From positions 62,001 through 126,000 of the forward strand of contig JBGTBR010000064.1 of NCBI GenBank assembly GCA_041749255.1: a DNA stretch of 64,000 bases, read 5' to 3'. A program made the translations under genes and the position numbers. This DNA is from JABDLO01 sp041749255 (lineage in GTDB: Bacteria > Bacteroidota > Bacteroidia > Chitinophagales > Saprospiraceae). Below are positions 18,660 to 28,663 of this stretch, in pieces (the first letter of the stretch is position 1; every line of letters starts with the position of its first letter). The notes under the pieces were generated by a model. That model was given only the letters and a program-made list of their open reading frames with translations. It was not told the origin of the DNA and ran no database searches.

Positions 18660-20237
18660 CTATACTCGATCTTTGTTTACCAAATCTACTGTTTCCGAAT
18701 TATTTTCCTTTTCAGGAAACTTCTCGAGATAGATGGAGGAAGAAGGAAAAGCAAAACCTACATCTATTTCTTGTGCCAATTCTATAATCCGGTATATCAC
18801 TTCTTCTTTTAGAGATAGCTCTTCTTCAAAATCCCTTGTTTCGATATACACCCTGAAAAAAATATCGATGGATGAAGGACCCAGATTATTTAAATAGATC
18901 ATGACCCTCTCATTATTTATTCTGGGATGATCCAGTGCAAGTTGTCTTAAAGATTCAATATATTTCCTCAGCTTGTCAACCGGGGTAATATACATAAGAT
19001 TTATTGTAGTTCTGAACATCCGGAGTTCTCTTACTCCCAGATTATTGAGAGTATTATTGGAAATCGTGCCATTTGGAACAGAAATAATGGAGGTATCAGG
19101 TTTCATAATTCTTGTTGACCTGAAACCTACTTCAACAACACTTCCTTCTATCTCACCCGACATAATATAATCCCCGATTTGAAAGGGCTTATCGAAAAAA
19201 ATCATAATAGAACCAATCAGGTTTTTTACAGTGTCCTGGGCTGCCAGAGCCAAAGCCAGGCCACCAATAGAAATACCTGCAATAATAGCTGTGATATTTA
19301 CTTGAAGTAAATGAAGTATATGAAATGTTGTGATAATGATTATCCCAACTTTGATAGTCTTCGTAATCATGGGAACCAATTGGTCATCTAGTTTGCTTTC
19401 GGTTTTTAGTGCCATATCTCTCAGATATACTTTGATGATATCGATGATCCCAAAAGCCAACATCATAACAAAAATCACAACGACAATTTTTAAACCTTTC
19501 TGTAGAAAAGTAGACAGCTTAACCGGCAATTGCAAAACCGGTATAAAATAAATAAGTAAAGTAAAAACCAGTACCAGGCTAAGTTTACCATCTGCCTTTC
19601 TGAGCAAATCCGTTTTTTCTATATTCAGAATGCTACTTTTCCAAAATGATCTCGATATGACGAAATCAAGGAGTTTGCTCAATAAAAAATGAAATAAAAA
19701 ACTAAGGAGAATAAGTATAATGATCCCAATGTATTGCCACCCATACAGGCCTAAATATTTTTTCCCACCTTGATAACTGGTGAATTCTATGAGTTTATCA
19801 AGGCCAAAAGGATAGGTAGCCCTATACAAAATCGGAATGGATCTGGCCGTCTTTAAAGAGTAGGTCCAAAGACCTTCTTCCCTTTCCAGATAGACATCTG
19901 GCAATTCTGATGGAAAAGGAAAATACACATGATCCCTGGCAATGGAATCCCTGAAGAGACTGTCCTTAGGAATGCGATTGACCATAACGTATAATCCTTT
20001 GCCATCAAATATCCTTTTCAGTTTAATGGCCAGCTCTACCCTGTGAGTACTATCCAGGGTTGGGTGAAATGATAATGCAGAAATTTCGGGAAAATATTGA
20101 TCATCCTGTAAGTTAGCCAGATGTTCGTAAACAGCCCGGTAGGGATTTTCATATCCAATGTTCTGCTGTGCAGAAACAGATAAGCCCGAGGCGAGAATGA
20201 AAAAAGTAAGATAAAAATTCTTTAAAAAGCGCTCCAT
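18660..20237 (-). CDS. MscS-family mechanosensitive channel with extra periplasmic domain
   Basis: A 525-residue small-conductance mechanosensitive channel. I place the start at MERFLKNF because it gives a clean signal peptide ending SVSAQQ; the frame stays open for 17 further codons upstream (to 20288). After the signal there is a periplasmic domain of about 150 residues, then about five membrane helices. The pore helix and MscS beta domain are clear: a Gly/Ala-rich helix GISIGGLALALAAQDTVKN followed by GSIMIFFDKPFQIGDYI and PNGTISNNTLNN. It releases solutes during sudden drops in external osmolarity. No co-transcribed neighbour is evident. Confidence 0.92.
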   Translation of the reverse strand: MERFLKNFYLTFFILASGLSVSAQQNIGYENPYRAVYEHLANLQDDQYFPEISALSFHPTLDSTHRVELAIKLKRIFDGKGLYVMVNRIPKDSLFRDSIARDHVYFPFPSELPDVYLEREEGLWTYSLKTARSIPILYRATYPFGLDKLIEFTSYQGGKKYLGLYGWQYIGIIILILLSFLFHFLLSKLLDFVISRSFWKSSILNIEKTDLLRKADGKLSLVLVFTLLIYFIPVLQLPVKLSTFLQKGLKIVVVIFVMMLAFGIIDIIKVYLRDMALKTESKLDDQLVPMITKTIKVGIIIITTFHILHLLQVNITAIIAGISIGGLALALAAQDTVKNLIGSIMIFFDKPFQIGDYIMSGEIEGSVVEVGFRSTRIMKPDTSIISVPNGTISNNTLNNLGVRELRMFRTTINLMYITPVDKLRKYIESLRQLALDHPRINNERVMIYLNNLGPSSIDIFFRVYIETRDFEEELSLKEEVIYRIIELAQEIDVGFAFPSSSIYLEKFPEKENNSETVDLVNKDRV

Positions 20238-20443
20238 AGCCGTACAATATATTTTTTTATCGGTCAAATAATGCATAGTCATGAACAAAATTTGAATAAC
20301 GGCAAAAATAGAGATTTCTATTGATACATCTTAACCAACAAGAATATTCACATAAATATTTGATATTAAAATAAAAATACATTGTAGTATTTTATAATAT
20401 ATATTTAGTATTTCTTATTTTTACATCTAAATATTAAAAATTA

Positions 20444-21364
20444 ATGAAGGGTAAGACTGAATGGGAAATCTATGTGGAAGGGTTTAGAAATTACCTGATG
20501 TTGGAAAGAAGTTTATCTCCTCATTCCGTAGAAGCTTATATTTCCGATGTCTGTAAATTAATCGAATTCGATATAAATAATATAAACCCAAGGGGACCGA
20601 TACATTTGAAAAGGGATGAAATCGAAGAGTTTATATCTTCCACCCAAATCCAGAAACTAAATGCCAAATCACAGGCCAGGATCATTTCCGGAATAAAAGC
20701 TTTTTACAAATATTTATTGCTTGAAGATCTCATCATTAATAATCCAACACGGTTATTGGAAACCCCCCGTTTAAAAAGAAAACTTCCCGATACCCTCAGT
20801 TTTAGGGAAATTGAAACGATACTTAATCACATGGACATGAGTTTACCTCATGCACATCGCAACAAAGCAGTGATCGAAACGCTTTATGCATGCGGATTGA
20901 GGGTAACCGAGCTGGTAAACCTGAAAATTTCTCATTACTTTCCAGACCTGGGTTGGGTAAAAGTGACGGGAAAAAATGACAAGGAAAGAATGGTACCCAT
21001 TGCCCCATCGGCCATTTTTCAAATCGATTTATACATGTCGTCAGAAAGGGTTCACTTCAACATTCATAAAGATCATACCGACTACATTTTTCTGAATAGG
21101 AGGGGAAAAAAAATCACCCGTATATCGATATTCCAAATCATTAAAGAGGCAGTGGAAAAAGCGGGTATTAAAAAGAATGTTAGCCCTCATACTTTCAGGC
21201 ATTCATTTGCCAGTCACCTGGTTGAAGGAGGTGCAGATTTACGTGCAGTGCAGGAAATGCTGGGACATGAATCTATCACCACCACTGAGATATATACGCA
21301 CGTAAATACGGATTACCTCCGGGAAACGTTAATGCTATATCACCCGGGTAATCGAAAATCGTAA
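20444..21364 (+). CDS. xerD: Tyrosine recombinase XerD (chromosome dimer resolution)
   Basis: A 306-residue site-specific recombinase. The N-terminal SAM-like core-binding domain (YLMLERSLSPHSVEAY) and the catalytic domain are both complete. All active-site residues are present: R153 (CGLRVTEL), K177 (VTGK), H249 and R252 (HTFRH), H275 (MLGHESI) and nucleophile Y284 (IYTHV). The length and the C-terminal HVNTDYLRE segment match the chromosomal XerC/XerD group rather than a phage integrase, and there are no attachment-site repeats or phage genes around it. Choosing XerD over XerC rests on overall pattern and is less sure. Confidence 0.9.
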   Translation: MKGKTEWEIYVEGFRNYLMLERSLSPHSVEAYISDVCKLIEFDINNINPRGPIHLKRDEIEEFISSTQIQKLNAKSQARIISGIKAFYKYLLLEDLIINNPTRLLETPRLKRKLPDTLSFREIETILNHMDMSLPHAHRNKAVIETLYACGLRVTELVNLKISHYFPDLGWVKVTGKNDKERMVPIAPSAIFQIDLYMSSERVHFNIHKDHTDYIFLNRRGKKITRISIFQIIKEAVEKAGIKKNVSPHTFRHSFASHLVEGGADLRAVQEMLGHESITTTEIYTHVNTDYLRETLMLYHPGNRKS

Positions 21365-21372
21365 TACCTTTG
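21365..21372 (+). promoter_or_regulatory. Candidate -7 promoter box TACCTTTG
   Basis: Exact match to TAnnTTTG directly after the xerD stop and 53 bases before the Ig-like lipoprotein start. No TTG at the -33 spacing was found. Confidence 0.3.
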
Positions 21373-21424
21373 CGGTCGAATTTTTAATTTCCGGATTGAA
21401 ATCAAGAATTTTGCACTCCACAAA

Positions 21425-23044
21425 ATGGCCTTACACTTGTCAAAAAGAGAAAAAGACTCTTTCAATTTATTGGGATGTATGCTCATAGCATGTCTTTCGA
21501 CTTTATTGGTTTCATGCGCCAGTACAGGTAGCCCCAGTGGTGGTCCCAGGGATGAAACTCCTCCCAGACTTGACTCCATCAAATCAACACCTAACCTTCA
21601 AACCTATTTTTCTGCCAGGGAATTTGTTTTTTATTTTGATGAATTTATAGAAGTAAATAACCCATTGAGCAAGCTGATTGTATCCCCACCGCTGGAATAT
21701 ATTCCCAAAATGGAAGCCCGGGGTAAGAGATTTCGAGTGGAACTGAATGAAAATGAAATATTTAAAGAAAATGCCACCTATATTTTTAATTTTGGCGATG
21801 CTATAGGAGACTTTCGCGAAAACAATCGCATTGAAAACTTCACCTTTGTTTTCAGTACCGGAGAAGTCATCGATTCCCTGTTTTTTGGCGGGCAGGTTCG
21901 GAATGCTTATTCGGGTGAGCCAGTTAAAGATGTATACGTCATGTTATATGATGATTTACGGGACTCTGTAGTGTATAAAGAAAAACCGTTTTATTTCTCC
22001 ATAACGGATGCAGAAGGCAAGTATAGATTTCAAAATATAAGATCGGACTCTTTCAAACTATTTGCATTACAAGATGTCAATTTAAATTATAGATATGATC
22101 AGAATTCTGAGCTAATTGGATTTTATGAAGACATCATACATTTGACGGACACTTTTGACCAGGAAATAAACTTAGAGATATTTCAGGAATTCTCAACCAA
22201 CCGGTTTCTTAAAGTTTTTCAAACCAAAAATGGGGTCGTGAAAATTTTATATTCTGAGGACATCAATGAGGATATCCCGGTTACAATCGATGGCGACTTT
22301 GAGATCTTATGGAAATCCGCTAGCAGAGACACGCTCATACTATGGTATCCCCGATTATCAGAGGTGGACTCTTTCCGAATTTTCCTACCAAAAGACACGG
22401 TAAAAGTAAAACCGGTTTTTGATATTGATTACAGTTCCAGGAATTTAAACAGGGTTGTTTCTGGCAGACCTACGCCTATTTCACTTTCTCCTGTCGACAG
22501 CCTAATTTTTACATTTGACCGGCCGGTATTGTCCGTAGCTGATACCATATACGCTGTAGATACTTCGGGAAACCGTGTTTTGATTAATTGGAAAATTACC
22601 CAAAACACAATTAGAGGAAAGGGACAATGGCGGCAAGAGTCAGAATATGAAATTGAAATATTACCCGGTCAGATCATGGATTATTATGGAGGTAGCACGG
22701 ATACCATACGACAGAAAGTAGCTATATTGCCCATTCATGACTTTGGTGATATTTTCCTGACTCTTACGAACCTGGACACCATGTATCCATATGTAGTAAC
22801 ACTTTATAAAGGTGACAGTGATATAAAAAAACATACAGTATCTGGAATGGATAGTGTAGAAATACAGTTTATGACATTACAACCAGGTGAATACAGCCTG
22901 GGCATACTGGAGGATCGAAATGGTAACGGGAAATGGGATCCAGGATCCTACCTGCGAAAAGGCCAGGCAGAACGCATTCGGTTTGTCAAGCTGGAAGCTC
23001 TTAGAGCCAGTTGGGAATTAAAAGCAACGTACGAATGGAAATAA
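21425..23044 (+). CDS. Lipoprotein with bacterial Ig-like domain
   Basis: A 539-residue lipoprotein; the lipobox is LLVSC with Cys31. A start at 21479 (MLIACLST) would give a shorter signal. The segment GGPRDETPPRLDSIKSTPN followed by FYFDEFIEV and a VSPPLEY motif is the usual opening of a Big_5 Ig-like lipoprotein family widespread in Bacteroidota, in which one copy per genome often sits near cell-envelope genes. A second beta-rich part with LEDRNGNGKWDPG, calcium-binding in appearance, is near the C-terminus. The function is not established. It lies 10 bases before lptB, so they share a transcript, which fits an envelope role. Confidence 0.85.
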   Translation: MALHLSKREKDSFNLLGCMLIACLSTLLVSCASTGSPSGGPRDETPPRLDSIKSTPNLQTYFSAREFVFYFDEFIEVNNPLSKLIVSPPLEYIPKMEARGKRFRVELNENEIFKENATYIFNFGDAIGDFRENNRIENFTFVFSTGEVIDSLFFGGQVRNAYSGEPVKDVYVMLYDDLRDSVVYKEKPFYFSITDAEGKYRFQNIRSDSFKLFALQDVNLNYRYDQNSELIGFYEDIIHLTDTFDQEINLEIFQEFSTNRFLKVFQTKNGVVKILYSEDINEDIPVTIDGDFEILWKSASRDTLILWYPRLSEVDSFRIFLPKDTVKVKPVFDIDYSSRNLNRVVSGRPTPISLSPVDSLIFTFDRPVLSVADTIYAVDTSGNRVLINWKITQNTIRGKGQWRQESEYEIEILPGQIMDYYGGSTDTIRQKVAILPIHDFGDIFLTLTNLDTMYPYVVTLYKGDSDIKKHTVSGMDSVEIQFMTLQPGEYSLGILEDRNGNGKWDPGSYLRKGQAERIRFVKLEALRASWELKATYEWK

Positions 23045-23054
23045 AACAGAGGAT

Positions 23055-23798
23055 ATGTATTTGAGATCTGAAAACCTTATAAAAGAATACGGTAGGAGAC
23101 AAGTCGTAAAATCAGTCTCTGTCAATGTTAAAAAAGGTGAAATAGTTGGACTTTTAGGACCAAATGGTGCCGGTAAAACAACTACCTTTTATATGATGGT
23201 AGGCTTCATTAAACCGGATGATGGAAAAGTTTTTCTGGGAGATGAAGATATTACCTCGTATCCTATGTATAAGCGAGCCAGAAAAGGGGTGGGGTATTTA
23301 CCACAGGAACCTTCTGTTTTTAGAAAACTGTCTGTAGAGGATAATCTTCTCGCTGTTTTGGAGATGATGCCTCTTACTCGGGAGGAAAGATACGATAAAC
23401 TGGAAACCCTGATTGGTGAATTTGGATTGGCCACAGTGCGAAAAAATCCCGGAGATTCCCTTTCGGGAGGAGAAAGAAGAAGAACTGAAATTGCCCGGTC
23501 TTTGGCTTCTTCTCCTAATTTTATTCTTCTCGATGAACCTTTTGCTGGTATTGATCCTATAGCAGTAGAGGACATACAATCCATCGTAGCCAAGTTAAAA
23601 ACCAAAAATATTGGAATTTTGATCACTGATCATAATGTACAGGAGACACTGAGTATTACTGACAGGGCTTATCTTATGTTTGAAGGAAGTATACTCAGAG
23701 CAGGTACAGCGGAAGCCCTGGCTGAGGACGAAATCGTCAGGAAAGTGTACTTGGGTAAAAACTTTAAACTCAGAAAGAAAATCATCGATGTAGGATGA
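23055..23798 (+). CDS. lptB: LPS export ABC transporter ATPase LptB
   Basis: A 247-residue ABC ATPase that powers extraction of lipopolysaccharide from the inner membrane with LptF/LptG. Walker A is GPNGAGKTTT (35-44), the signature LSGGERRRTEIARS lies at about 136-149, Walker B FILLDEPFAGIDP at about 156-168 and the H-loop in ITDHNVQET. The FAGIDP and TDHNVQETL segments are diagnostic for LptB among ABC ATPases. The 3' end overlaps the next gene by 4 bases, indicating translational coupling. The membrane subunits are not in the window. Confidence 0.96.
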   Translation: MYLRSENLIKEYGRRQVVKSVSVNVKKGEIVGLLGPNGAGKTTTFYMMVGFIKPDDGKVFLGDEDITSYPMYKRARKGVGYLPQEPSVFRKLSVEDNLLAVLEMMPLTREERYDKLETLIGEFGLATVRKNPGDSLSGGERRRTEIARSLASSPNFILLDEPFAGIDPIAVEDIQSIVAKLKTKNIGILITDHNVQETLSITDRAYLMFEGSILRAGTAEALAEDEIVRKVYLGKNFKLRKKIIDVG

Positions 23799-24046
23799 AA
23801 GTATTAATCACATCCATTTTTGTTATTGGTCTAATATGTCTTTTTTCCTGCCGACCTGACCCGAACAGAGAACTTACAAGCGGAGAGTTGATATTGGTGG
23901 ATTCTCTATACGCAAAGAGCGCTGACTCCATCAGAATATTAGCTGATTCTATGTGTGCCAGGATGCAAGAAAGTGTTTTCCAAAATGCTGTGGATTCTAT
24001 TATCGAAGTGCGGGTGAATGAGATACTCGCTTTACGCCAAATATAA
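23795..24046 (+). CDS. Small lipoprotein of unknown function
   Basis: An 83-residue protein that starts within the last codons of lptB. The signal ends ICLFSC, with Cys19 as the acylated residue; the mature part is about 64 residues, mostly helical and acidic, with repeated Asp-Ser pairs. No family recognised. Overlap with lptB and the following lipoprotein gene 5 bases downstream make it part of an envelope operon. Confidence 0.75.
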   Translation: MKVLITSIFVIGLICLFSCRPDPNRELTSGELILVDSLYAKSADSIRILADSMCARMQESVFQNAVDSIIEVRVNEILALRQI

Positions 24047-24051
24047 GGATA

Positions 24052-24609
24052 ATGAGTTTTGCCAAGACTTTTGATCTTATCCCTCACCACATCCGAACGG
24101 CATCCAGTTATGGATTCGTTGTTTTTACTCTCCTTTTCCTTTTCTCTGCTTGTGATCTGTTGATTGAAGAAAAACCACCTTCTATAGATGATCCCAGGGT
24201 TATACAAGCTGCCATTAAAAGAGGGGAAGATTTTAAAATCAGAAGATTACAAATGTGTAAATCAGGGTTTATTAATGATGCGGAGATACATGTCGATACT
24301 ACACTGGCCCAATTAATAGACCGGTATTTAGCCGATGATTATGCTTTCCCTGAAAGACCCGCACGGCCACTTCGACCTGGGCAGGTAGTACTTGACTCTG
24401 GATTTGTTGCGGCACCCATATTTGACTCCATCGTATTTCCCAAAAAAACGGTGGATACATCATGGTTTCCCGATGATTTTCCCGGATCAGGAGTTCCTGA
24501 TTCCATTTTGAGAAGATATGTAGATACAATGCTTGTGAGAAAACAAGATACTTCCAGGATAAGATTATCTGACACCTTGAAAAATCTAAAACCAGTAGGT
24601 GGGGAATGA
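24052..24609 (+). CDS. Lipoprotein of unknown function
   Basis: A 185-residue protein with a long n-region and a lipobox ending LFLFSAC at Cys34. The mature part begins with EEKPPSIDDPRVIQAAIKRG, then a helical segment and a Pro/Arg-rich linker (ERPARPLRPGQ), and ends in an Asp-rich region (DTSRIRLSDTLK). No family recognised. It closes the Ig-lipoprotein-lptB group; 160 bases separate it from the bat operon. Confidence 0.75.
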   Translation: MSFAKTFDLIPHHIRTASSYGFVVFTLLFLFSACDLLIEEKPPSIDDPRVIQAAIKRGEDFKIRRLQMCKSGFINDAEIHVDTTLAQLIDRYLADDYAFPERPARPLRPGQVVLDSGFVAAPIFDSIVFPKKTVDTSWFPDDFPGSGVPDSILRRYVDTMLVRKQDTSRIRLSDTLKNLKPVGGE

Positions 24610-24655
24610 CACTTATCATAAATTTATCTTAAAAATAAGATATGCCCGCCTAAGG

Positions 24656-24687
24656 TTTGGGAGTAAGCATTAATTTTATAAAATTTG
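24656..24687 (+). promoter_or_regulatory. Near-consensus Bacteroidota promoter of the bat operon
   Basis: TTTG at 24656-24659, then 19 bases, then TA, three bases instead of two, and TTTG ending at 24687. It precedes the MoxR gene by about 85 bases. The one-base-longer -7 box lowers confidence. Confidence 0.4.
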
Positions 24688-24772
24688 CAATCCTGATTCC
24701 TTTTGCTTCGTTAACAGAAGCTGATAGGCTGAAATCAATTTACAATAGAATAAACCCGAATTGTGTAATAAT

Positions 24773-25771
24773 ATGGAAACATCATTTGATATTGAAGTTT
24801 TAAATAAGCGGATTTACGAAGACAGCGCCTTTATTGAGGAGCTTTTCAAAGAGACGTCAAAAGCCATAGTTGGACAGGAACACATGCTGGAGAGGCTGTT
24901 AATTGGATTATTGGCACAAGGGCATGTGTTATTGGAAGGATTGCCAGGACTGGCAAAAACGCTTTCTATCAAAACCCTGGCAGCTGCCATTCAGGCCGAT
25001 TTTAGCCGAATACAATTTACTCCTGATCTTTTACCTGCGGATATCATCGGTACGATGATTTATAATCCTGCAACCAATGACTTTTCAGTCAGAAAAGGCC
25101 CTGTTTTTGCTCATTTTATTCTGGCAGATGAGATCAACAGAGCCCCGGCAAAAGTCCAATCAGCCCTATTGGAAGCGATGCAGGAGCGTCAGGTTACCAT
25201 AGGAAAAGAGTCCTTTTTACTCGAAGAACCTTTTCTTGTACTGGCTACTCAAAACCCTATAGAGCAGGAGGGTACTTATCCCTTGCCAGAGGCTCAGACA
25301 GATCGTTTTATGTTAAAAGTCAATATAGGATATCCTTCTAAAGCAGAGGAGAAAATGATCATCAGGAAAAATATCAGCGGTGAGACTTTTCAGAAAATTA
25401 ATCCGGTAGTTACACCCAAAACCATATTAAAAGCCAGGGATTCTGTATTGCAAATTTATATGGATGAAAAAATTGAAAACTACATTCTGGATATTGTATT
25501 TGCCACCAGGGAACCGGCTGCATATGGTATGAAAGATCTTACCGCTCTTATAAATTACGGTGGATCTCCTAGGGCAAGCATTAACCTGGCTCTTGCTTCA
25601 AGGGCATATGCTTTCATTAATAGAAGGGGTTATGTCATTCCGGACGATGTCAGAAATATCTGTAAGGATGTACTCCGTCACCGCATTGGTATCACTTACG
25701 AAGCAGAAGCAGAAAACATCACTCAGGAAGACATAATAGTCACCATTCTCAACAAAATAGAAGTTCCTTAA
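24773..25771 (+). CDS. MoxR-family AAA+ ATPase (first gene of bat operon)
   Basis: A 332-residue ATPase (a start four codons earlier, MCNN, is also open). Walker A is GLPGLAKT (56-63), Walker B LADEINRAP, and the sensor segment ATQNPIEQEGTYPLPEAQTDRF is typical of MoxR. These ATPases act as chaperones for von Willebrand factor A (VWA) proteins; here three VWA-type proteins follow directly. Four bases separate it from the DUF58 gene. Confidence 0.95.
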   Translation: METSFDIEVLNKRIYEDSAFIEELFKETSKAIVGQEHMLERLLIGLLAQGHVLLEGLPGLAKTLSIKTLAAAIQADFSRIQFTPDLLPADIIGTMIYNPATNDFSVRKGPVFAHFILADEINRAPAKVQSALLEAMQERQVTIGKESFLLEEPFLVLATQNPIEQEGTYPLPEAQTDRFMLKVNIGYPSKAEEKMIIRKNISGETFQKINPVVTPKTILKARDSVLQIYMDEKIENYILDIVFATREPAAYGMKDLTALINYGGSPRASINLALASRAYAFINRRGYVIPDDVRNICKDVLRHRIGITYEAEAENITQEDIIVTILNKIEVP

Positions 25772-25774
25772 TCT

Positions 25775-26647
25775 ATGGATACATCTGAATTGTTAAAGAA
25801 GGTAAGAAAGATAGAGATTAAAACTAAAGGTTTAAGTAAGCACGTATTTTCAGGAGAATACCACAGTGCTTTCAGAGGCAGAGGTATGTCTTTTAGTGAA
25901 GTCAGGGAATATACTTATGGTGATGATGTTCGAAACATTGACTGGAATGTTACAGCCCGAACTGGTGATCCATATATAAAGACCTTTGAAGAAGAGAGAG
26001 AACTGACAGTGGTACTTTTAATAGATATCAGCGGATCATCAGTATTTGGTGGTGGTGGAGAGATGAAAAATGAACTTACCACTGAAATTGCTGCTGTTCT
26101 TGCATTTTCTGCCATAACCAATAACGATAAAGTAGGAGCAATTTTGTTTTCCGATAAGGTAGAAAAATATATTCCCCCTGCCAAAGGAAAGAAAAATATA
26201 CTCAGAATCATTAGAGAAATGTTGTACTTCAAACCCGAAAATAAGGGAACGGATGTAAGCATTGCCTTGGAGTTTCTAAACAATATTCAAAAGAAAAGAG
26301 CCATAGTATTTATATTATCTGATTTCAGAACCGATGATTACCAAACGGCGTTGATGATTGCTTCACGGAGACATGACGTGGTGGGTCTTCATATATACGA
26401 TATACTCGAGAGAGATCTTCCTCAGGTGGGCTTGATTCGGGTCAAAGATTCAGAAACAGGAAAAACCGCAGTTATTGATTCTAATTCTGAAAAGGTAAGA
26501 AATGCAATGAAAAATGCTTTTGATGACCATTACCTGTCTTTTAAAGAGGTATTCTCTAAAAACAGATGTGATACACTTAGTATAAGTACCAGTGAAGATT
26601 ATATCAAAAACCTATTGCAATTTTTCAAAAGTAGGGGAAGGAGATGA
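25775..26647 (+). CDS. DUF58 protein with VWA-like fold
   Basis: A 290-residue cytoplasmic protein. The N-terminal DUF58 signature is complete: FRGRGMSFSEVREYTYGDDVRNIDWNVTART, followed by a VWA-like fold whose metal site DISGSS is intact. No membrane helix is seen. Members of this family pair with MoxR ATPases. It overlaps the next gene by 4 bases. Confidence 0.93.
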   Translation: MDTSELLKKVRKIEIKTKGLSKHVFSGEYHSAFRGRGMSFSEVREYTYGDDVRNIDWNVTARTGDPYIKTFEEERELTVVLLIDISGSSVFGGGGEMKNELTTEIAAVLAFSAITNNDKVGAILFSDKVEKYIPPAKGKKNILRIIREMLYFKPENKGTDVSIALEFLNNIQKKRAIVFILSDFRTDDYQTALMIASRRHDVVGLHIYDILERDLPQVGLIRVKDSETGKTAVIDSNSEKVRNAMKNAFDDHYLSFKEVFSKNRCDTLSISTSEDYIKNLLQFFKSRGRR

Positions 26648-27663
26648 AGTGTCGCTGGATCATGTTAGCTTTTATCACAGTGGCTTTGTCGTTTATTGAT
26701 TTGGCAGGCCAGAGCCTTTCTTCCGTTAGGATAGCCAAGGATACCATTAGGATGGGTGAATCATTCTATATGCATTTCCAATTGAGACTTCCCGAATCAC
26801 AAGGGGCAGTATTGGATTTTGCTACTCTGGATACCATAAGAAATCTTATGTATGAAGTGGACAGTGTTAATTTTTCTGAATTTGCTGACCTTCATATCAG
26901 AAGAGGTGGAGAACATTTAAAAATTGACAATAGCAATAAGCTTTTATATTGGGACAGGCTTCCAGGTATAAAAAGCGATGGGTTCAAATTTATAAGAGAC
27001 TCTATATTGGTGGTCATGTATGACCTTGGGGTTTATAGAATGCATGGACCACAAATCAAAAGCGTAGGAGTTGAAAATGTGTTGGCGACAGAACGACCTA
27101 TACTCACTGTGATTCTTCCTGACGAAATACTCAGTAACATACAAGATTCACTTACTATGGCTCCCTTAAAGCCTATCATGACTGAGCCCTTGACTATTGA
27201 AGATTTCCGTTTTTTTCTGATCGGATTAGGAATTCTTTTGCTGATAGCTGCCAGCATCTTTTTATTTCGAAGAATGAGATCAAAAGAGCGAATTCAGCCG
27301 GAGGAAACTGAGATAATTTCTATTCCTCCGCATGAAACTGCATTGAGAAAATTGCGTGAATTGAAAGAAAAGGAACTGTGGCAAAAAGGACAAATTAAAG
27401 AATACCAGTCTGAACTCACATTTATTATCAGAGAGTATTTACAAGGCAGGTTTACCATGAATGCATTGGAAATGACCACTTCAGAGATATTAAGGGAAGT
27501 ACCCGGATTCGTGGATACTGAAAAATTAGGAAATATCCTTCAGATTGCTGACCTGGTAAAATTTGCAAAAGCTGTTCCAGGTGAAGAAATCCATGAAAAA
27601 TTTATGCAAATGGCATTTGAATTGGTTGAAGAAACAAAAAGAATAGAAGTAGCAGATGCTTGA
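26644..27663 (+). CDS. Bat-operon membrane protein (DUF4381-like)
   Basis: A 339-residue protein with a signal peptide (ending near LAGQ, residue 23), a periplasmic beta-rich domain of about 150 residues, a single membrane helix near 190-210 (FLIGLGILLLIAASIFLF) and a cytoplasmic helical tail. This arrangement at this operon position is the usual one between DUF58 and BatA in Bacteroidota and resembles DUF4381. Biochemical role unknown; likely a membrane partner of the VWA proteins. It overlaps batA by 8 bases. Confidence 0.8.
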   Translation: MKCRWIMLAFITVALSFIDLAGQSLSSVRIAKDTIRMGESFYMHFQLRLPESQGAVLDFATLDTIRNLMYEVDSVNFSEFADLHIRRGGEHLKIDNSNKLLYWDRLPGIKSDGFKFIRDSILVVMYDLGVYRMHGPQIKSVGVENVLATERPILTVILPDEILSNIQDSLTMAPLKPIMTEPLTIEDFRFFLIGLGILLLIAASIFLFRRMRSKERIQPEETEIISIPPHETALRKLRELKEKELWQKGQIKEYQSELTFIIREYLQGRFTMNALEMTTSEILREVPGFVDTEKLGNILQIADLVKFAKAVPGEEIHEKFMQMAFELVEETKRIEVADA

Positions 27664-28663
27664 GCAATGGCAAAATATTGAATTTTATAACCCGGGTATG
27701 CTGGGTCTTTTGTTGTTGATCCCGCTGGTATTTCTGTATTTTTATTTGAAAAAGCCTGTAAATCATCCCATGTATATATATTCAGATCTCACTCCTTTGA
27801 AAGGAATAAGATCCTGGAGAAACACCCTTATACCTTTGCCTGTCATTTTGCGCACCCTGGCATTTATTTTATTGGTTTTGGCACTAGCCAGACCGCAACT
27901 TTCGCTTACAGAAGAAGAAGTTAAGGCTGAAGGAATCGACATTATGTTGGTGCTGGACTTGTCCAGTAGTATGCTGGCTCAGGATTTTAGTCCGGATCGG
28001 TTGACTGTAAGTAAACAGGTAGCTGCGGCTTTTGTGGATAAAAGGAAATTTGACCGAGTAGGTCTGGTGATTTTCGCTGGGGAGAGTTTCACTCAAAGTC
28101 CTTTAACAACAGATCATGCCATCATTAAAAAATTTATAAATGAACTGGACATCGGAATACTACAGGATGGCACTGCCATAGGTATGGGACTGGCCACTGC
28201 TGTAAATCGTCTGAAGGATTCTGAGGCAGAAAGCAAGGTCATTATACTATTGACAGACGGTGTCAATAATGCAGGGTATATAACTCCTATGACTGCAGCT
28301 GAAATTGCCAGGCAGTTTAATGTAAAAGTATACACAGTTGGCGTAGGGTCAGAAGGAAGTGCCAGATCTCCCATTAACAGAAGAAGTGATGGCAGATATG
28401 TTTATGGATTGGCAAGAGTAGAAATTGATGAAGCGCTTTTAAAAGAAATCTCCAATATGACTGATGCCCGGTATTACAGGGCTTTAGATGAAGAAAGCCT
28501 GGAAAATATTTACAGTGAAATTGATCGGTTGGAGAAAACGGAAATGGAGATCCGGGTATTTAAACGCTATGAAGACAAATACAGGATTTTTGTCATTTCA
28601 GGTTTACTTCTGTTGTTGTTGGAATTTTTATTTTCTAAACTAATATTAAGAACCTTACCCTAA
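27656..28663 (+). CDS. batA: BatA, membrane-anchored VWA protein
   Basis: A 335-residue protein with two N-terminal membrane helices (about 14-30 and 58-78), a VWA domain with the metal-ion-dependent adhesion site DLSSSM and later TDG, and a C-terminal membrane helix. Bat proteins are linked to oxygen tolerance and stress survival in Bacteroides. The stop codon is immediately followed by the batB start without a gap. Confidence 0.93.
   Translation: MLEQWQNIEFYNPGMLGLLLLIPLVFLYFYLKKPVNHPMYIYSDLTPLKGIRSWRNTLIPLPVILRTLAFILLVLALARPQLSLTEEEVKAEGIDIMLVLDLSSSMLAQDFSPDRLTVSKQVAAAFVDKRKFDRVGLVIFAGESFTQSPLTTDHAIIKKFINELDIGILQDGTAIGMGLATAVNRLKDSEAESKVIILLTDGVNNAGYITPMTAAEIARQFNVKVYTVGVGSEGSARSPINRRSDGRYVYGLARVEIDEALLKEISNMTDARYYRALDEESLENIYSEIDRLEKTEMEIRVFKRYEDKYRIFVISGLLLLLLEFLFSKLILRTLP

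Noticed and set aside
20444..21364. XerD as integrase of a mobile element
   Set aside because: No attachment repeats, tRNA or phage genes nearby; chromosomal Xer pattern.
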